A stretch of 17,544 nucleotides of DNA from Pseudodesulfovibrio sp. (GCA_022712815.1 JAFLJW010000199.1:1-17544), one strand, 5' to 3'. Shown: positions 1-7,765, numbered from the stretch's first letter. Notes: a model not told the origin generated them from the letters alone. A program made the numbers and translations.

Positions 1-608
1 CGATCAGCCAGGGTCATGGCCTCGATCTGATCGTGGGTGACGTAAATGGTGGTGGTCGACAGCTGCTCGTGCATCTTGCGAAGCTCCATTCGCATCTGGG
101 TTCTGAGCTGGGCATCAAGGTTGGAAAGCGGCTCGTCGAACAAAAAGACATCGGGCTTGCGCACCATGGCACGCCCCATGGCCACACGCTGCCGCTGACC
201 GCCGGAAAGCTCGGACGGCTTGCGGTCCAGATACGGCTCAAGCTCCAAAGTCTGGGATGCCTCGTCGACCTTGGCCCTGATTTCGTCCTTGGGCAATTTG
301 CTCATCTTGAGCGAAAACCCCATATTCTCACGCACGGACATGTGCGGGTACAGGGCGTAGTTCTGAAAAACCATTGCCACATTGCGCTCCTTGGGCGAGA
401 CCTGATTCACCACCCGGTCACCAATGAGAATCTCACCGCCGCTGATGACCTCAAGCCCTGCGACCATCCGCAGCACCGTGGACTTGCCACAACCGGATGG
501 CCCGACAAGGACAATGAACTCATTGTCCATGATCTTGAGATCAATGCCGTGAACCACTTCCACATCGCCGTATCGTTTGACGACTTTCTTCAACTCAACA
601 TTTGCCAT
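1..608 (-). CDS. Sugar ABC transporter ATP-binding protein, MalK/UgpC/MsmK type (partial, C-terminus cut by window edge)
   Basis: This is the ATPase subunit of a carbohydrate ABC importer. It would sit on the cytoplasmic face of the membrane and power uptake through permeases that are not in the window. About 202 residues are visible, starting at ATG 608 with sequence MANVELKKVVKRYG. All nucleotide-binding motifs can be read in order: Walker A GPSGCGKST (residues 36-44), Q-loop VFQNYALYPH, signature LSGGQRQRVAMGRAM, Walker B VFLFDEPLSNLD and the switch histidine in YVTHDQIEAMTLAD. The regulatory C-terminal domain typical of MalK/UgpC lies outside the window. The gene follows galM by 38 bases on the same strand, so it is probably the last visible gene of the galactose operon and energises entry of galactose, a galactoside or a related sugar. 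The family is secure; the substrate is inferred from context only. Confidence 0.93.
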   Translation of the reverse strand, partial: MANVELKKVVKRYGDVEVVHGIDLKIMDNEFIVLVGPSGCGKSTVLRMVAGLEVISGGEILIGDRVVNQVSPKERNVAMVFQNYALYPHMSVRENMGFSLKMSKLPKDEIRAKVDEASQTLELEPYLDRKPSELSGGQRQRVAMGRAMVRKPDVFLFDEPLSNLDAQLRTQMRMELRKMHEQLSTTTIYVTHDQIEAMTLAD

Positions 609-646
609 GCTCTACCCGTCTCTTTTTGTTTCCCATTCGTAACACT

Positions 647-1702
647 CTATTTCGTTAAAAAATAGTATACTGACGTGTGGTTATACTTCTCATCTGGTTG
701 CAGGACTATGGATAGAAAATCCTGCCTGTTCGGTGCGTCCGTGTATGCCTGCGTCTCCAGACAAAACCCTGAACGAAAACCGTACACGATGCCCGATTTG
801 CCGAAAATCGACGCGGGCATATGATTGCCGGAATAAAACTGCACCCCCGGCTTTGTGGTGTGAACTTCCAGAATACGGCCCGTGGTCAATTCATACGCCC
901 TGGCCGCCAGTCTTAGCGATTCCGAGTCATCGTCCAGTACGAAATAGTGATCATATCCCTGCCCGATCACAAGCGGCTCGCACTTGGCATCTATCCGGCT
1001 GCCAATGGTGGGTGAACCCGTGAAGTCCAGCGGTCCTCCTGCCACGTCTGCCAACTCTCCGGTTGGAATCTGGTCTTCATCCGTTACCATGAACCGGCTG
1101 GCCGGGATGGTCAAAACATGGTCGAGGCAGTCCTTTTCCGGGTGGCCGGACAGATTGAAATAGCTGTGGTTGGTCATGTTGACCACGGTTGGCATGTCGG
1201 TGGTCGCCCGGTAATCCATGCGCAATCCGTTGTCGATCAGGGTGTAGCTGATCGTCACGTCAAGATTGCCGGGATAGCCCTGCTCTCCGTCCCTGCTCAG
1301 GTAGGTCAGGGTCAGGCGCGGCCCATCCGGGGTCTCCGCTCCATCGGCCTGCCAGACACGGGTGTTGAAGCCCTCGGAGCCACCGTGCAACTGGTGTTTT
1401 CCATGGTTCCTGTCCAGCACATGCTCCACGCCATTTAGCGTGAAACGTGCGCCAGAGATGCGGTTTGCCACACGGCCCACAGCGCATCCGAAGAAACAGC
1501 AATCGTTCAGATATTCATCGAGAGAATCATAGCCAAGGACCACATCGGCCATGATTCCGGCACGATCCGGAGCGGTCAGGCGCGTGATGATACCTCCGTA
1601 TGTGGCGATGGACGCTTCCATGCCGCGCCCGTTGACCAGCGTGAACAGCTCAACCGGAGTTCCATCCGGCATGAATCCCCATTTTTGGCTCGTGATACTC
1701 AT
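647..1702 (-). CDS. galM: Aldose 1-epimerase (galactose mutarotase)
   Basis: GalM interconverts the beta and alpha anomers of galactose in the cytoplasm, supplying alpha-D-galactose to galactokinase. The 351-residue length is normal for the family. Visible landmarks are the NR pair in VGRVANRISGARF (N80-R81), the first catalytic histidine in HQLHGGSEGFNTRVW (H106), the second in TNHSYFNLSG (H179), the conserved aspartate in GYDHYF (D251) and the catalytic base glutamate in FCLETQAYTDAPN (E316). The start is fixed by a GGAGGAAG ribosome binding site and by a 4-base ATGA overlap with the regulator gene upstream, which implies translational coupling. Immediately downstream is the sugar ABC ATPase. 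No key residue is missing and I see no serious alternative identity. Confidence 0.96.
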   Translation of the reverse strand: MSITSQKWGFMPDGTPVELFTLVNGRGMEASIATYGGIITRLTAPDRAGIMADVVLGYDSLDEYLNDCCFFGCAVGRVANRISGARFTLNGVEHVLDRNHGKHQLHGGSEGFNTRVWQADGAETPDGPRLTLTYLSRDGEQGYPGNLDVTISYTLIDNGLRMDYRATTDMPTVVNMTNHSYFNLSGHPEKDCLDHVLTIPASRFMVTDEDQIPTGELADVAGGPLDFTGSPTIGSRIDAKCEPLVIGQGYDHYFVLDDDSESLRLAARAYELTTGRILEVHTTKPGVQFYSGNHMPASIFGKSGIVYGFRSGFCLETQAYTDAPNRQDFLSIVLQPDEKYNHTSVYYFLTK

Positions 1703-2721
1703 TCTTCCTCCCTCGGATGGGAAGAGCCTCGGATGAGAAGTCTGGTGTTCAGCGTCACGGTTTCCGGCACAAAGTCATCTTCAGCGTCGAACTGTTTCAA
1801 AAGCAGCGTCACAGCCGTCTGTCCCATCTCAAAGGCAGGCTGGTAGACCGTGGTCAGTGCGGGGTCGATCAATGCGCCAGCCGGAGTGTCGGAAAAACCG
1901 ACCAGAGCCACACTGTCCGGGATGCGGACCCCGGCTTCCTTGAATCTTGAAAACAGTCCCACGGCCACCGGGTCGTTAATGGCCAGAATCGCCTCCGGCA
2001 ATTCGTCCAGAGCGAGGTATCGCTCGGCTCCCTTGCGGCCATCTTCTTCACGATACCCGCCGTGCAAATGAAATTTCTCCTCGACCTCAAGGCCGTTGTC
2101 CCGCATGGCATCGCGGTAGCCTTCAAACCGCCGTCGATTCAAGGCAATACCTTCCAGCCCGGCCATATGGCCTATGCGTCGATAACCGGACTCAACAAGA
2201 TGGACCACAGCCTCATATGCGGCCCTGTAATCATCCACGACCACTTTGCTGGTGGATAATTCTTCCACCACGCGATCAAACTGGACCATGGGAATACCCT
2301 GCTTGAGGACACCGGAAAGATGGTCAAAACTGGTAGTTTCCGAGGATATGGCGATAAGCAATCCGGCCACCCGGTGAGAGACCAAGGCCTGAGTGTTGAG
2401 AATCTCACGAGCCAGAGTCTCATTGCTCTGGCAGACCATGATCGTGTAGCCGTTTTCGTAGGCAATCTCTTCGATGCCGCTGATGACCGTGGAAAAAAAG
2501 TGGTGCCGAATTTCAGGCACGATAACGCCGATGGTACTGCTGCGTTTCTTCTGCAACGACTGAGCGAGCTGGTTGGGATGATAATGGTGTTTTTCAGCGA
2601 GAGCAGTGACCCGTTTCTTGGTCGCATCGCTGATATCCGGATGATCCCGCAAGGCACGCGACACCGTGGACGGCGACACGCCAAGCTCTCTGGCAAGATC
2701 TTTGATCGTGAACTGCGCCAT
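1699..2721 (-). CDS. LacI/GalR-family transcriptional regulator of the galactose operon
   Basis: A 340-residue regulator of the LacI family. Residues 4-25 (TIKDLARELGVSPSTVSRAL) form the helix-turn-helix, followed by the hinge helix PNQLAQSLQKKRS near residue 50. The rest, beginning TIGVIVPEIRHHFFSTVISG, is the periplasmic-binding-protein-like effector domain. The gene lies inside the operon, 5 bases after galK and overlapping galM by 4 bases. It therefore most likely controls its own operon by binding the 14-base palindrome at 5171-5184 and is released by galactose or a derivative. The effector is inferred. Because it is co-transcribed with its targets, repression would be autoregulatory. 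A global role (PurR- or CcpA-like) is possible but less likely given the location. Confidence 0.95.
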   Translation of the reverse strand: MAQFTIKDLARELGVSPSTVSRALRDHPDISDATKKRVTALAEKHHYHPNQLAQSLQKKRSSTIGVIVPEIRHHFFSTVISGIEEIAYENGYTIMVCQSNETLAREILNTQALVSHRVAGLLIAISSETTSFDHLSGVLKQGIPMVQFDRVVEELSTSKVVVDDYRAAYEAVVHLVESGYRRIGHMAGLEGIALNRRRFEGYRDAMRDNGLEVEEKFHLHGGYREEDGRKGAERYLALDELPEAILAINDPVAVGLFSRFKEAGVRIPDSVALVGFSDTPAGALIDPALTTVYQPAFEMGQTAVTLLLKQFDAEDDFVPETVTLNTRLLIRGSSHPREEE

Positions 2722-2726
2722 GACCG

Positions 2727-4037
2727 TTACCCGTTTTCCCCGTCAGCCCAAGTGGGCTGGATGCAGACATTGCCGGGCTTGCGTACCAGGAGCGGCAATG
2801 TCGAGGCGGGACCAAAAACAGCATCCATCAAGGTCCGGTACGTTTCAAACCTGTCGTAAGGTACATAGGCCTGTATCGTTCCGGCAAAACCGCCGCCCTG
2901 TATACGCCATGCGCCATCTCCCTGAAGAAAACGCTCGGTGAGAGTCAGTGCCACAGGGATACCCTGTTCCAGAAAATTTGTCGTGCTGATGCAATTTTGC
3001 AGAAGCCGCCATGAGGAATCACCGGATGCGTTGACCAATTCAAGGTACGTATCCATGTCGCCCGACCTGAGAGCGTCCGCCTGCCGGACGGCCCGTTCAC
3101 TTTCCTCTATGAAATGAATAAGCCGCAGCAAAGCCCGGTCGCCCGCTTCACGTCGAATCTGCGGGGCTGCGTCAAGCACCTGCTCCATGGTCAGGCCACG
3201 CGCCACGTCCTGACCAAGCACTCTGGCCGCGCGGCCCATTTCTTCGGGAATGGCCGCATATTCCAGCGTCAGATCAGCGTGGCTGCTCCCGGTATCCACC
3301 ATGGCAAGCTGATAACCGGAGTCTCCGAAATCAAAGTCAATCTCATGCACGATGGGCAGGGTCTGGTCCTGAAGATCGATGGACAATATGCCTTGGGCCG
3401 CGCAGGTGATCTGGTCCATGAAGCCGCACGGTTTGCCGAAATGGATATTCTCGGCCTTGCGCCCGATGGCAGCCAAATCCACGGGACCGACCTTTTCGTC
3501 ATTGAAAAGAGAATTGAGAATCTGGCCCACGCAAATTTCAAAGGCAGCGGAAGAACTCAACCCCGAACCGATCGGAACATCTCCTGAAATACAGGCATCG
3601 AATGCGCCGATGGTCCATCCTCCGGCCTTGAACCCATGGACCACACCACGGACCAAAGCGGCGGAGGTTCCTTCCTCTTCCTTGCGCGGAGCCAGATCGT
3701 CAAGCCGGACCTTGATCGTATCGGGAAATCCTTCCGACCAAATGCGAATGATATTACCCTCAGTGGGGGCCGCCACGGCCAGACAATCGAAATGCACGGC
3801 TGCGGCCAGAACCACGCCACCGTTGTGATCTGTATGATTGCCGCCCAGTTCGGTCCGTCCCGGAGCACTGACCAAAATCACCTGTTGCCCGCTGAACCAT
3901 TTCTCCATGCGTAACAACAAATTCTGATACCGCTGCAATTGCACACAGAGCGAGGACTCGCCATACAAAGTACGCAAAGTCGAATCCAGACCACCACGCC
4001 TGAGAGCGTTCAGGTAACCGGCCAGCGGTTCCATCAC
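2727..4037 (-). CDS. galK: Galactokinase (GHMP kinase family)
   Basis: Phosphorylates alpha-D-galactose at C1 with ATP, the first committed step of the Leloir pathway. The 436 residues include a roughly 55-residue N-terminal stretch ahead of the core, longer than the enteric enzyme. The galactokinase signature reads APGRTELGGNHTDHNGG (residues 58-74), the ATP-binding GHMP motif PIGSGLSSSAA is at 155-165, the presumed catalytic aspartate lies in CGFMDQ (D208), and the third GHMP motif GGGFAGT is at 381-387. The signature differs from the classic GRVNLIGEHTDYN: the sugar-contacting Glu is Asn (N67) and Tyr is His (H71), so specificity may be altered. It overlaps galT by 4 bases (ATGA) and precedes the regulator by 5 bases, placing it firmly in the operon. 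Confidence 0.95.
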   Translation of the reverse strand: MMEPLAGYLNALRRGGLDSTLRTLYGESSLCVQLQRYQNLLLRMEKWFSGQQVILVSAPGRTELGGNHTDHNGGVVLAAAVHFDCLAVAAPTEGNIIRIWSEGFPDTIKVRLDDLAPRKEEEGTSAALVRGVVHGFKAGGWTIGAFDACISGDVPIGSGLSSSAAFEICVGQILNSLFNDEKVGPVDLAAIGRKAENIHFGKPCGFMDQITCAAQGILSIDLQDQTLPIVHEIDFDFGDSGYQLAMVDTGSSHADLTLEYAAIPEEMGRAARVLGQDVARGLTMEQVLDAAPQIRREAGDRALLRLIHFIEESERAVRQADALRSGDMDTYLELVNASGDSSWRLLQNCISTTNFLEQGIPVALTLTERFLQGDGAWRIQGGGFAGTIQAYVPYDRFETYRTLMDAVFGPASTLPLLVRKPGNVCIQPTWADGENG

Positions 4038-5089
4038 TTGCTCTCCATGTAGTGAATTTCGGATTGCTCCCGGATGCGAACGGCAGCGGCTTCGGCAGTC
4101 AGGTCACGCTGGGGCATGGCCAGCATTTCATAGCCGACCATAAATTTCTTGACCGACCGGGACCTGAGAAGCGGCGGATAATAATGGAGATGAAAATGCC
4201 AGTGAGGATGGTCGCCACCGTCTGATGGCTGCTGATGGATACCCATGGAATAGGGAAACGAGGTCTGGAAAAGATTGTCGTAGCGCGTACCAAGACAAAC
4301 CATGGCGTCCGCAAGGTCCACCCGTTGCTTACCGTTCATTTCAAGGATGGAACCCATGTGCTCCTTGGGCAAAATCATGGTCTCAAACGGCCAGAAAGCC
4401 CAGAACGGAACCAGTACGACAAATGAATCGTTCTCGAAAATCACCCGCTCGCCAGCCGTAAGCTCACGCTCCAGGTAGCGGCAAAGCAGACACTCACCCT
4501 TGTCAGCCAGATGACCGGCCTGCCGGGAATCCTCCATGGCCGGAAACATGGGGACACTCCTAGTGGCCCATATCTGGCCGTGGGGATGAGGGTTTGAACA
4601 GCCCATGACAGAGCCACGATTCTCAAAAATCTGGATGTAGCCAATGTCGTCGCGCCCGGCCAATTCCTTGAACTGATCACACCAGAGGTCGATCACCTTT
4701 TCAACGCGCCTGACACCCAGTCGGGCCATGGAAAGATCGTGACGCGGGGAATAGCAGATGACCCGGCAGATGCCCGTCTCCGGTTCGGCCACCAACAAAT
4801 CATCGGCAGGCGGCATCTCATCAGAAGAAATGTTGGCGGGAGATTCGGGCAGGAGAGCAGCAAAATCATTGGTAAAAACAAAGGTGTCAGCATAGTCAGG
4901 GTTGATTTCCCCACCGGCCCGGACATTACCGGGACACAGGTAGCACGTCTCGTCATGCTCAGGCAGAGTCGCCATGTCCGGCTCCTCCTGTTGGCCTTGC
5001 CATGGCCGCCTGGTCCTGTGAGGCGAGACAAGCACCCACTCGCCTGTGAGCTGATTGAAACGCCGATGCGGATTGTCGTCAAAATACAT
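4034..5089 (-). CDS. galT: Galactose-1-phosphate uridylyltransferase
   Basis: Transfers UMP from UDP-glucose to galactose 1-phosphate, giving UDP-galactose and glucose 1-phosphate. The 351-residue length is typical. Visible residues are the zinc-binding pair CYLC (C49, C52), a further likely zinc ligand H117 in SPRHDLS, the active-site motif CSNPHPHGQIWA in which the second histidine (H170) is the expected uridylylated nucleophile, and the C-terminal histidine-rich HWHFHLHYYPP (296-306). It is the first gene of the operon. The ATG at 5089 is preceded by ATTTT and then by an uninterrupted G10 tract (5095-5104) in the ribosome binding site position instead of an ordinary AGGAGG. A TTG at 5106 in a different frame, and an ATG at 5111 that opens a short peptide, are not likely starts. 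Confidence 0.97.
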   Translation of the reverse strand: MYFDDNPHRRFNQLTGEWVLVSPHRTRRPWQGQQEEPDMATLPEHDETCYLCPGNVRAGGEINPDYADTFVFTNDFAALLPESPANISSDEMPPADDLLVAEPETGICRVICYSPRHDLSMARLGVRRVEKVIDLWCDQFKELAGRDDIGYIQIFENRGSVMGCSNPHPHGQIWATRSVPMFPAMEDSRQAGHLADKGECLLCRYLERELTAGERVIFENDSFVVLVPFWAFWPFETMILPKEHMGSILEMNGKQRVDLADAMVCLGTRYDNLFQTSFPYSMGIHQQPSDGGDHPHWHFHLHYYPPLLRSRSVKKFMVGYEMLAMPQRDLTAEAAAVRIREQSEIHYMESK

Positions 5090-5111
5090 AAAATCCCCCC
5101 CCCCAAAGCAT
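5079..5111 (-). other. Possible 10-codon upstream reading frame through the G tract, overlapping the galT start
   Basis: An ATG at 5111 opens the frame MLWGGGFYVF followed by TGA at 5079-5081. It reads straight through the G10 tract and ends 8 bases inside galT. Loss of one G or gain of two would fuse this ATG in frame to galT. No convincing ribosome binding site precedes it (only GTGTGAATTG), so translation is doubtful. Confidence 0.2.
5095..5104 (-). repeat. Homopolymeric G10 tract in the ribosome binding site position of galT
   Basis: Ten consecutive C on the plus strand, hence ten G in the galT message, ending 5 bases before the ATG. It is the only purine-rich element at Shine-Dalgarno distance. 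Mononucleotide runs of this length are prone to slipped-strand mispairing, so length changes could tune galT operon translation. Confidence 0.9.
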
Positions 5112-5170
5112 CAATTCACACCACTTGAAACAGCACAACTCGCCAAGACTTCAGATTTTCAAGGTTTTTC

Positions 5171-5184
5171 CGCAAACGTTTGCG
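5171..5184. promoter_or_regulatory. LacI-family operator of the galactose operon
   Basis: CGCAAACGTTTGCG is a perfect 14-base palindrome with the central CG step typical of LacI-family operators, where the hinge helices enter the minor groove. It is 82 bases upstream of the galT ATG and just downstream of a possible promoter, an ideal position for repression. It is identical to the core of the E. coli PurR consensus, but the regulator encoded in the operon is the likelier ligand. Confidence 0.8.
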
Positions 5185-5196
5185 AAAGTGTCTTCC

Positions 5197-5225
5197 AATG
5201 GACCATACAGTACTGTTTATGTCAA
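5197..5225 (-). promoter_or_regulatory. Candidate promoter of the galactose operon
   Basis: A perfect TTGACA -35 box reads on the minus strand at 5225-5220. The -10 box expected 17 bases further on (5202-5197, TCCATT) is poor, and TATGGT at 5207-5202 is too close. The start of transcription would fall near 5190, so that the operator covers the first transcribed bases. Only the -35 box is convincing. Confidence 0.35.
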
Positions 5226-5394
5226 GAACCAGCGACAAAAATGAGTGGTACGGCTATCTTGTAAATGAATTGGGAGAAGGCGCAATTACACATGAATGCA
5301 CCTCACCTTTCGGCAAAACAAATCACCTGATTAAGCATATTTTTCTCTTGCTCCCACTGCGGATGGGGCACCTCTCCGCCTCCATCAAATCCAG

Positions 5395-5432
5395 AAAAAA
5401 AAGAAGGCCCACCGTAACGGCAGGCCTTCTTT
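5395..5432 (-). terminator. Rho-independent terminator of glnN
   Basis: A perfect 10-base stem, AAAGAAGGCC (5400-5409) against GGCCTTCTTT (5423-5432), encloses a 13-base loop that can itself pair as CCG/CGG. On the minus strand the stem runs into eight T (5402-5395). It lies 22 bases after the glnN stop and separates glnN from the galactose operon. Confidence 0.88.
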
Positions 5433-5453
5433 CAATTTCGATAACCGGAAAAG

Positions 5454-7637
5454 CTACTTGATGAAGAGCATTTCCTGGTAGCTGGGCAAGGGCCACAGAT
5501 CATCAGCCACAACGCCTTCCAGAGAATCGGCGACTTCGCGGACGTCCAGCATGGCGGGCAGAATCTTGGTGGTCAGGTAGGCAGCCTCGGCCTCAACGGA
5601 CTTGAAGTCGTCCTTGTCCATCAGTTTTTCAAGGTCCACAGTATTTTTCTGAAGATCACGCAACTTGTTGGTGATTTCTTCCAAAAGGCTTATTCTGGGC
5701 TCGATACCAGCGGCTTTCAGGCTGGCGGCGGTGGAAGCCAGCTCGCCCTGATAGCGGATAGCTGAGGGCAGGATGATGGTCTTGGCAATCCTCACAACCA
5801 GCAGAGACTCGGTCACAATGGCCTGATTATACTGCTCATGGTAGATTTCAGTACGAGATTCCAGCTCATCCTTGGACAGGACTTCGTACTTCTCGAACAT
5901 CTTGACAACATCCTTGTCGGAGATGATCGGCAGGCTGTCAGCAGCAGTTCTCAGGTTGGGCAGGCCGCGCTTCTTAGCTTCTTTCTGCCATTCGTCTGAG
6001 TAACCATCGCCGTTGAAAACAATATAACCATGTTTCTTCATGATCCCCTGAATTACTTTCTGACAAGCATCGTTGAGCTTTTTCTTGTCTCCCTGGGTGA
6101 TCTTTTCAATCTCGTCACAGACGAAATCCAGAGACTCGGCCATCATGGTGTTCAGGGCAACCTGAGAACCGGCGATGGACTGATTGGAACCCACGGCGCG
6201 GAACTCGAACCGGTTGCCGGTAAAGGCAAACGGACTGGTACGGTTACGGTCACCGGCATCCGAGGGCAGTGCAGGCAGGGTGTCGACACCGACACGCAAC
6301 TTGGCTTTGTGCTTGCTGTTCTTGAGGTTGCCTTTCTCGATCTGCGCGAAGATATCGGTCAGTTGCTCTCCAAGGAAGATGGAGATGATGGCCGGAGGAG
6401 CTTCGTTGGCACCCAGGCGATGATCATTACCGGCAGAGGCGACGACTGCGCGGAGCAGCTTGCCGTATTTTTCCACGGCGCGGATGGTGGCTGCGGTAAC
6501 AGCCAGGAACTGCATGTTTTCGTGCGGGGTGTCGCCGGGGCTGTACAAGGAACCCTGAGACGGGGTGGAAAGGGAATAGTTCAGGTGTTTGCCGGAACCG
6601 TTGATGCCTGCAAAGGGCTTCTCATGCAGCAGACAGGCCATGCCGTAACGTTTGGCAACGGATTTGAGAATGGTCATGACCATCTGGTTATGGTCAGTGG
6701 CCAGATTGGACTGCTCATAGAGAGGGGCCAGCTCAAACTGGCCGGGGGCCACTTCATTGTGACGGGTCTTGACCGGTACACCGAGCTTGTACAGTTCGCG
6801 CTCGACTTCCAGCATGTAGGCCAGCACGCGGCGCGGGATGGCACCAAAGTAGTGATCGTCCAGTTCCTGCCCCTTGGAGGGCTTGGCACCGAACAGGGTT
6901 CGTCCGCAAACCATGAGGTCGGGACGGGCAAAGTAGAAATTGCGATCAAGCAGGAAGTATTCCTGTTCGGGACCGGCATTGGATACGACCATCTCGCCGT
7001 TGTCGTTGCCAAAGATGCCAAGGAAACGTCTGGCAACCTTGTTGACCGCCTGATTGGCGCGTAACAGCGGGGTCTTTTTATCCAGCGCGTGACCCTTCCA
7101 TGAGATGAACGCGGTGGGAATACACAGGAAAGTACCGTTGGGATTTTCCAGAATGTAGGCCGGGTTGGTCACGTCCCAGGCGGTGTAGCCACGGGCTTCA
7201 AATGTGGCACGCAGGCCGCCGGACGGAAAACTGGATGCATCAGGCTCACCCTGAATGAGCAGATTGGCGTCGAACTCTGCAATGGCCCCGCCTTCACCGT
7301 CAGGGGTGAGAAAACCGTCATGCTTTTCGGCGGTCAGGCCGGTCAGCGGATAAAAAACATGGGTATAGTGAGTGGCACCCTTGGACAAGGCCCATTCCTT
7401 CATGGCGGCAGCAATCGGTCCGGCAATGGAAGAATCCATTTCCTCGCCGGTGGTCTTGGTCTTCATCAAAGACTTGTAGACGTCCTTGGGAAGCATGCGC
7501 TTCATGACCTTGTCGCTAAAGACATTGGAACCAAAGATGTCCGCAGGGGATGTTTCAGCAAAATTCAGAGGTTTGGTTGTCGGCTTGTAGTTGGTTACCG
7601 CAGCAATTGCGTTCTGACGAGTCTGATATCCGCTCAT
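5454..7637 (-). CDS. glnN: Glutamine synthetase, type III
   Basis: Condenses ammonia and glutamate to glutamine with ATP in the cytoplasm, the main ammonium assimilation reaction. At 727 residues it is the large type III form, not the ~470-residue GlnA. Recognisable blocks are FPLTG-like FYPLTGLTAEKHDGF (95-109), GEPDASSFPSGGLR (130-143), the metal-binding AGPEQEYFL (221-229), HNEVAPGQFELAPLYE (293-308) and INGSGKHLNYS (345-355). I chose ATG 7637 because AAGGAGT stands at correct distance before it. An in-frame ATG at 7730 would add 31 residues but has no ribosome binding site and crosses the leader inverted repeat. It appears to be a single-gene unit with its own terminator. Regulation by an upstream dyad and by the motif shared with greA is possible but unproven. 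Confidence 0.96.
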   Translation of the reverse strand: MSGYQTRQNAIAAVTNYKPTTKPLNFAETSPADIFGSNVFSDKVMKRMLPKDVYKSLMKTKTTGEEMDSSIAGPIAAAMKEWALSKGATHYTHVFYPLTGLTAEKHDGFLTPDGEGGAIAEFDANLLIQGEPDASSFPSGGLRATFEARGYTAWDVTNPAYILENPNGTFLCIPTAFISWKGHALDKKTPLLRANQAVNKVARRFLGIFGNDNGEMVVSNAGPEQEYFLLDRNFYFARPDLMVCGRTLFGAKPSKGQELDDHYFGAIPRRVLAYMLEVERELYKLGVPVKTRHNEVAPGQFELAPLYEQSNLATDHNQMVMTILKSVAKRYGMACLLHEKPFAGINGSGKHLNYSLSTPSQGSLYSPGDTPHENMQFLAVTAATIRAVEKYGKLLRAVVASAGNDHRLGANEAPPAIISIFLGEQLTDIFAQIEKGNLKNSKHKAKLRVGVDTLPALPSDAGDRNRTSPFAFTGNRFEFRAVGSNQSIAGSQVALNTMMAESLDFVCDEIEKITQGDKKKLNDACQKVIQGIMKKHGYIVFNGDGYSDEWQKEAKKRGLPNLRTAADSLPIISDKDVVKMFEKYEVLSKDELESRTEIYHEQYNQAIVTESLLVVRIAKTIILPSAIRYQGELASTAASLKAAGIEPRISLLEEITNKLRDLQKNTVDLEKLMDKDDFKSVEAEAAYLTTKILPAMLDVREVADSLEGVVADDLWPLPSYQEMLFIK

Positions 7638-7671
7638 GTAATACTCCTTAAAAGTAGGCAAAAATAGTGGC

Positions 7672-7695
7672 TTGGGTCGGCACGTGCCGGACCAA
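7672..7695. promoter_or_regulatory. 24-base imperfect inverted repeat in the glnN leader
   Basis: TTGGGTCGGCAC (7672-7683) faces GTGCCGGACCAA (7684-7695). The arms match at 10 of 12 positions around a perfect 12-base core CGGCACGTGCCG (7678-7689). It lies 35-58 bases ahead of the glnN ATG. It could be an operator for a dimeric regulator or a leader hairpin in the RNA; the sequence alone does not decide. Confidence 0.4.
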
Positions 7696-7765
7696 AGGGC
7701 AGCCTGACCCTTATTCTCTAGATCGCCCATACAGCAAGGAGCATACCAAATCTAAAAAGTGAATT

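Larger units (their letters stand above)
5090..5394. other. Gene-free control region upstream of galT
   Basis: No credible gene lies between galT and the glnN terminator. The part near galT holds the G10 tract, the LacI-type operator and the TTGACA box listed separately. The distal part (about 5230-5394) holds a weak GCGGA/TCCGC dyad at 5359-5379 without a T tract. I see nothing else recognisable; plus-strand reading frames here have no ribosome binding site and no protein-like composition. Confidence 0.6.

Noticed and set aside
33..665. Long plus-strand reading frame of 210 codons at the left edge
   Set aside because: It is antisense to the ABC transporter ATPase gene, whose full motif set reads on the minus strand; the plus-strand product has no recognisable domain.
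5180..5461. Plus-strand 93-codon frame in the galactose control region
   Set aside because: It runs through the glnN terminator and promoter elements, has no ribosome binding site and no protein-like pattern.
6030..7064. Plus-strand reading frame of 344 codons
   Set aside because: It is a shadow frame antisense to the type III glutamine synthetase, caused by biased codon use; no ribosome binding site or domain.
7638..7730. N-terminal extension of glutamine synthetase by 31 residues
   Set aside because: ATG 7637 has an AAGGAGT site at correct distance while ATG 7730 has none, and the extension crosses a leader inverted repeat.
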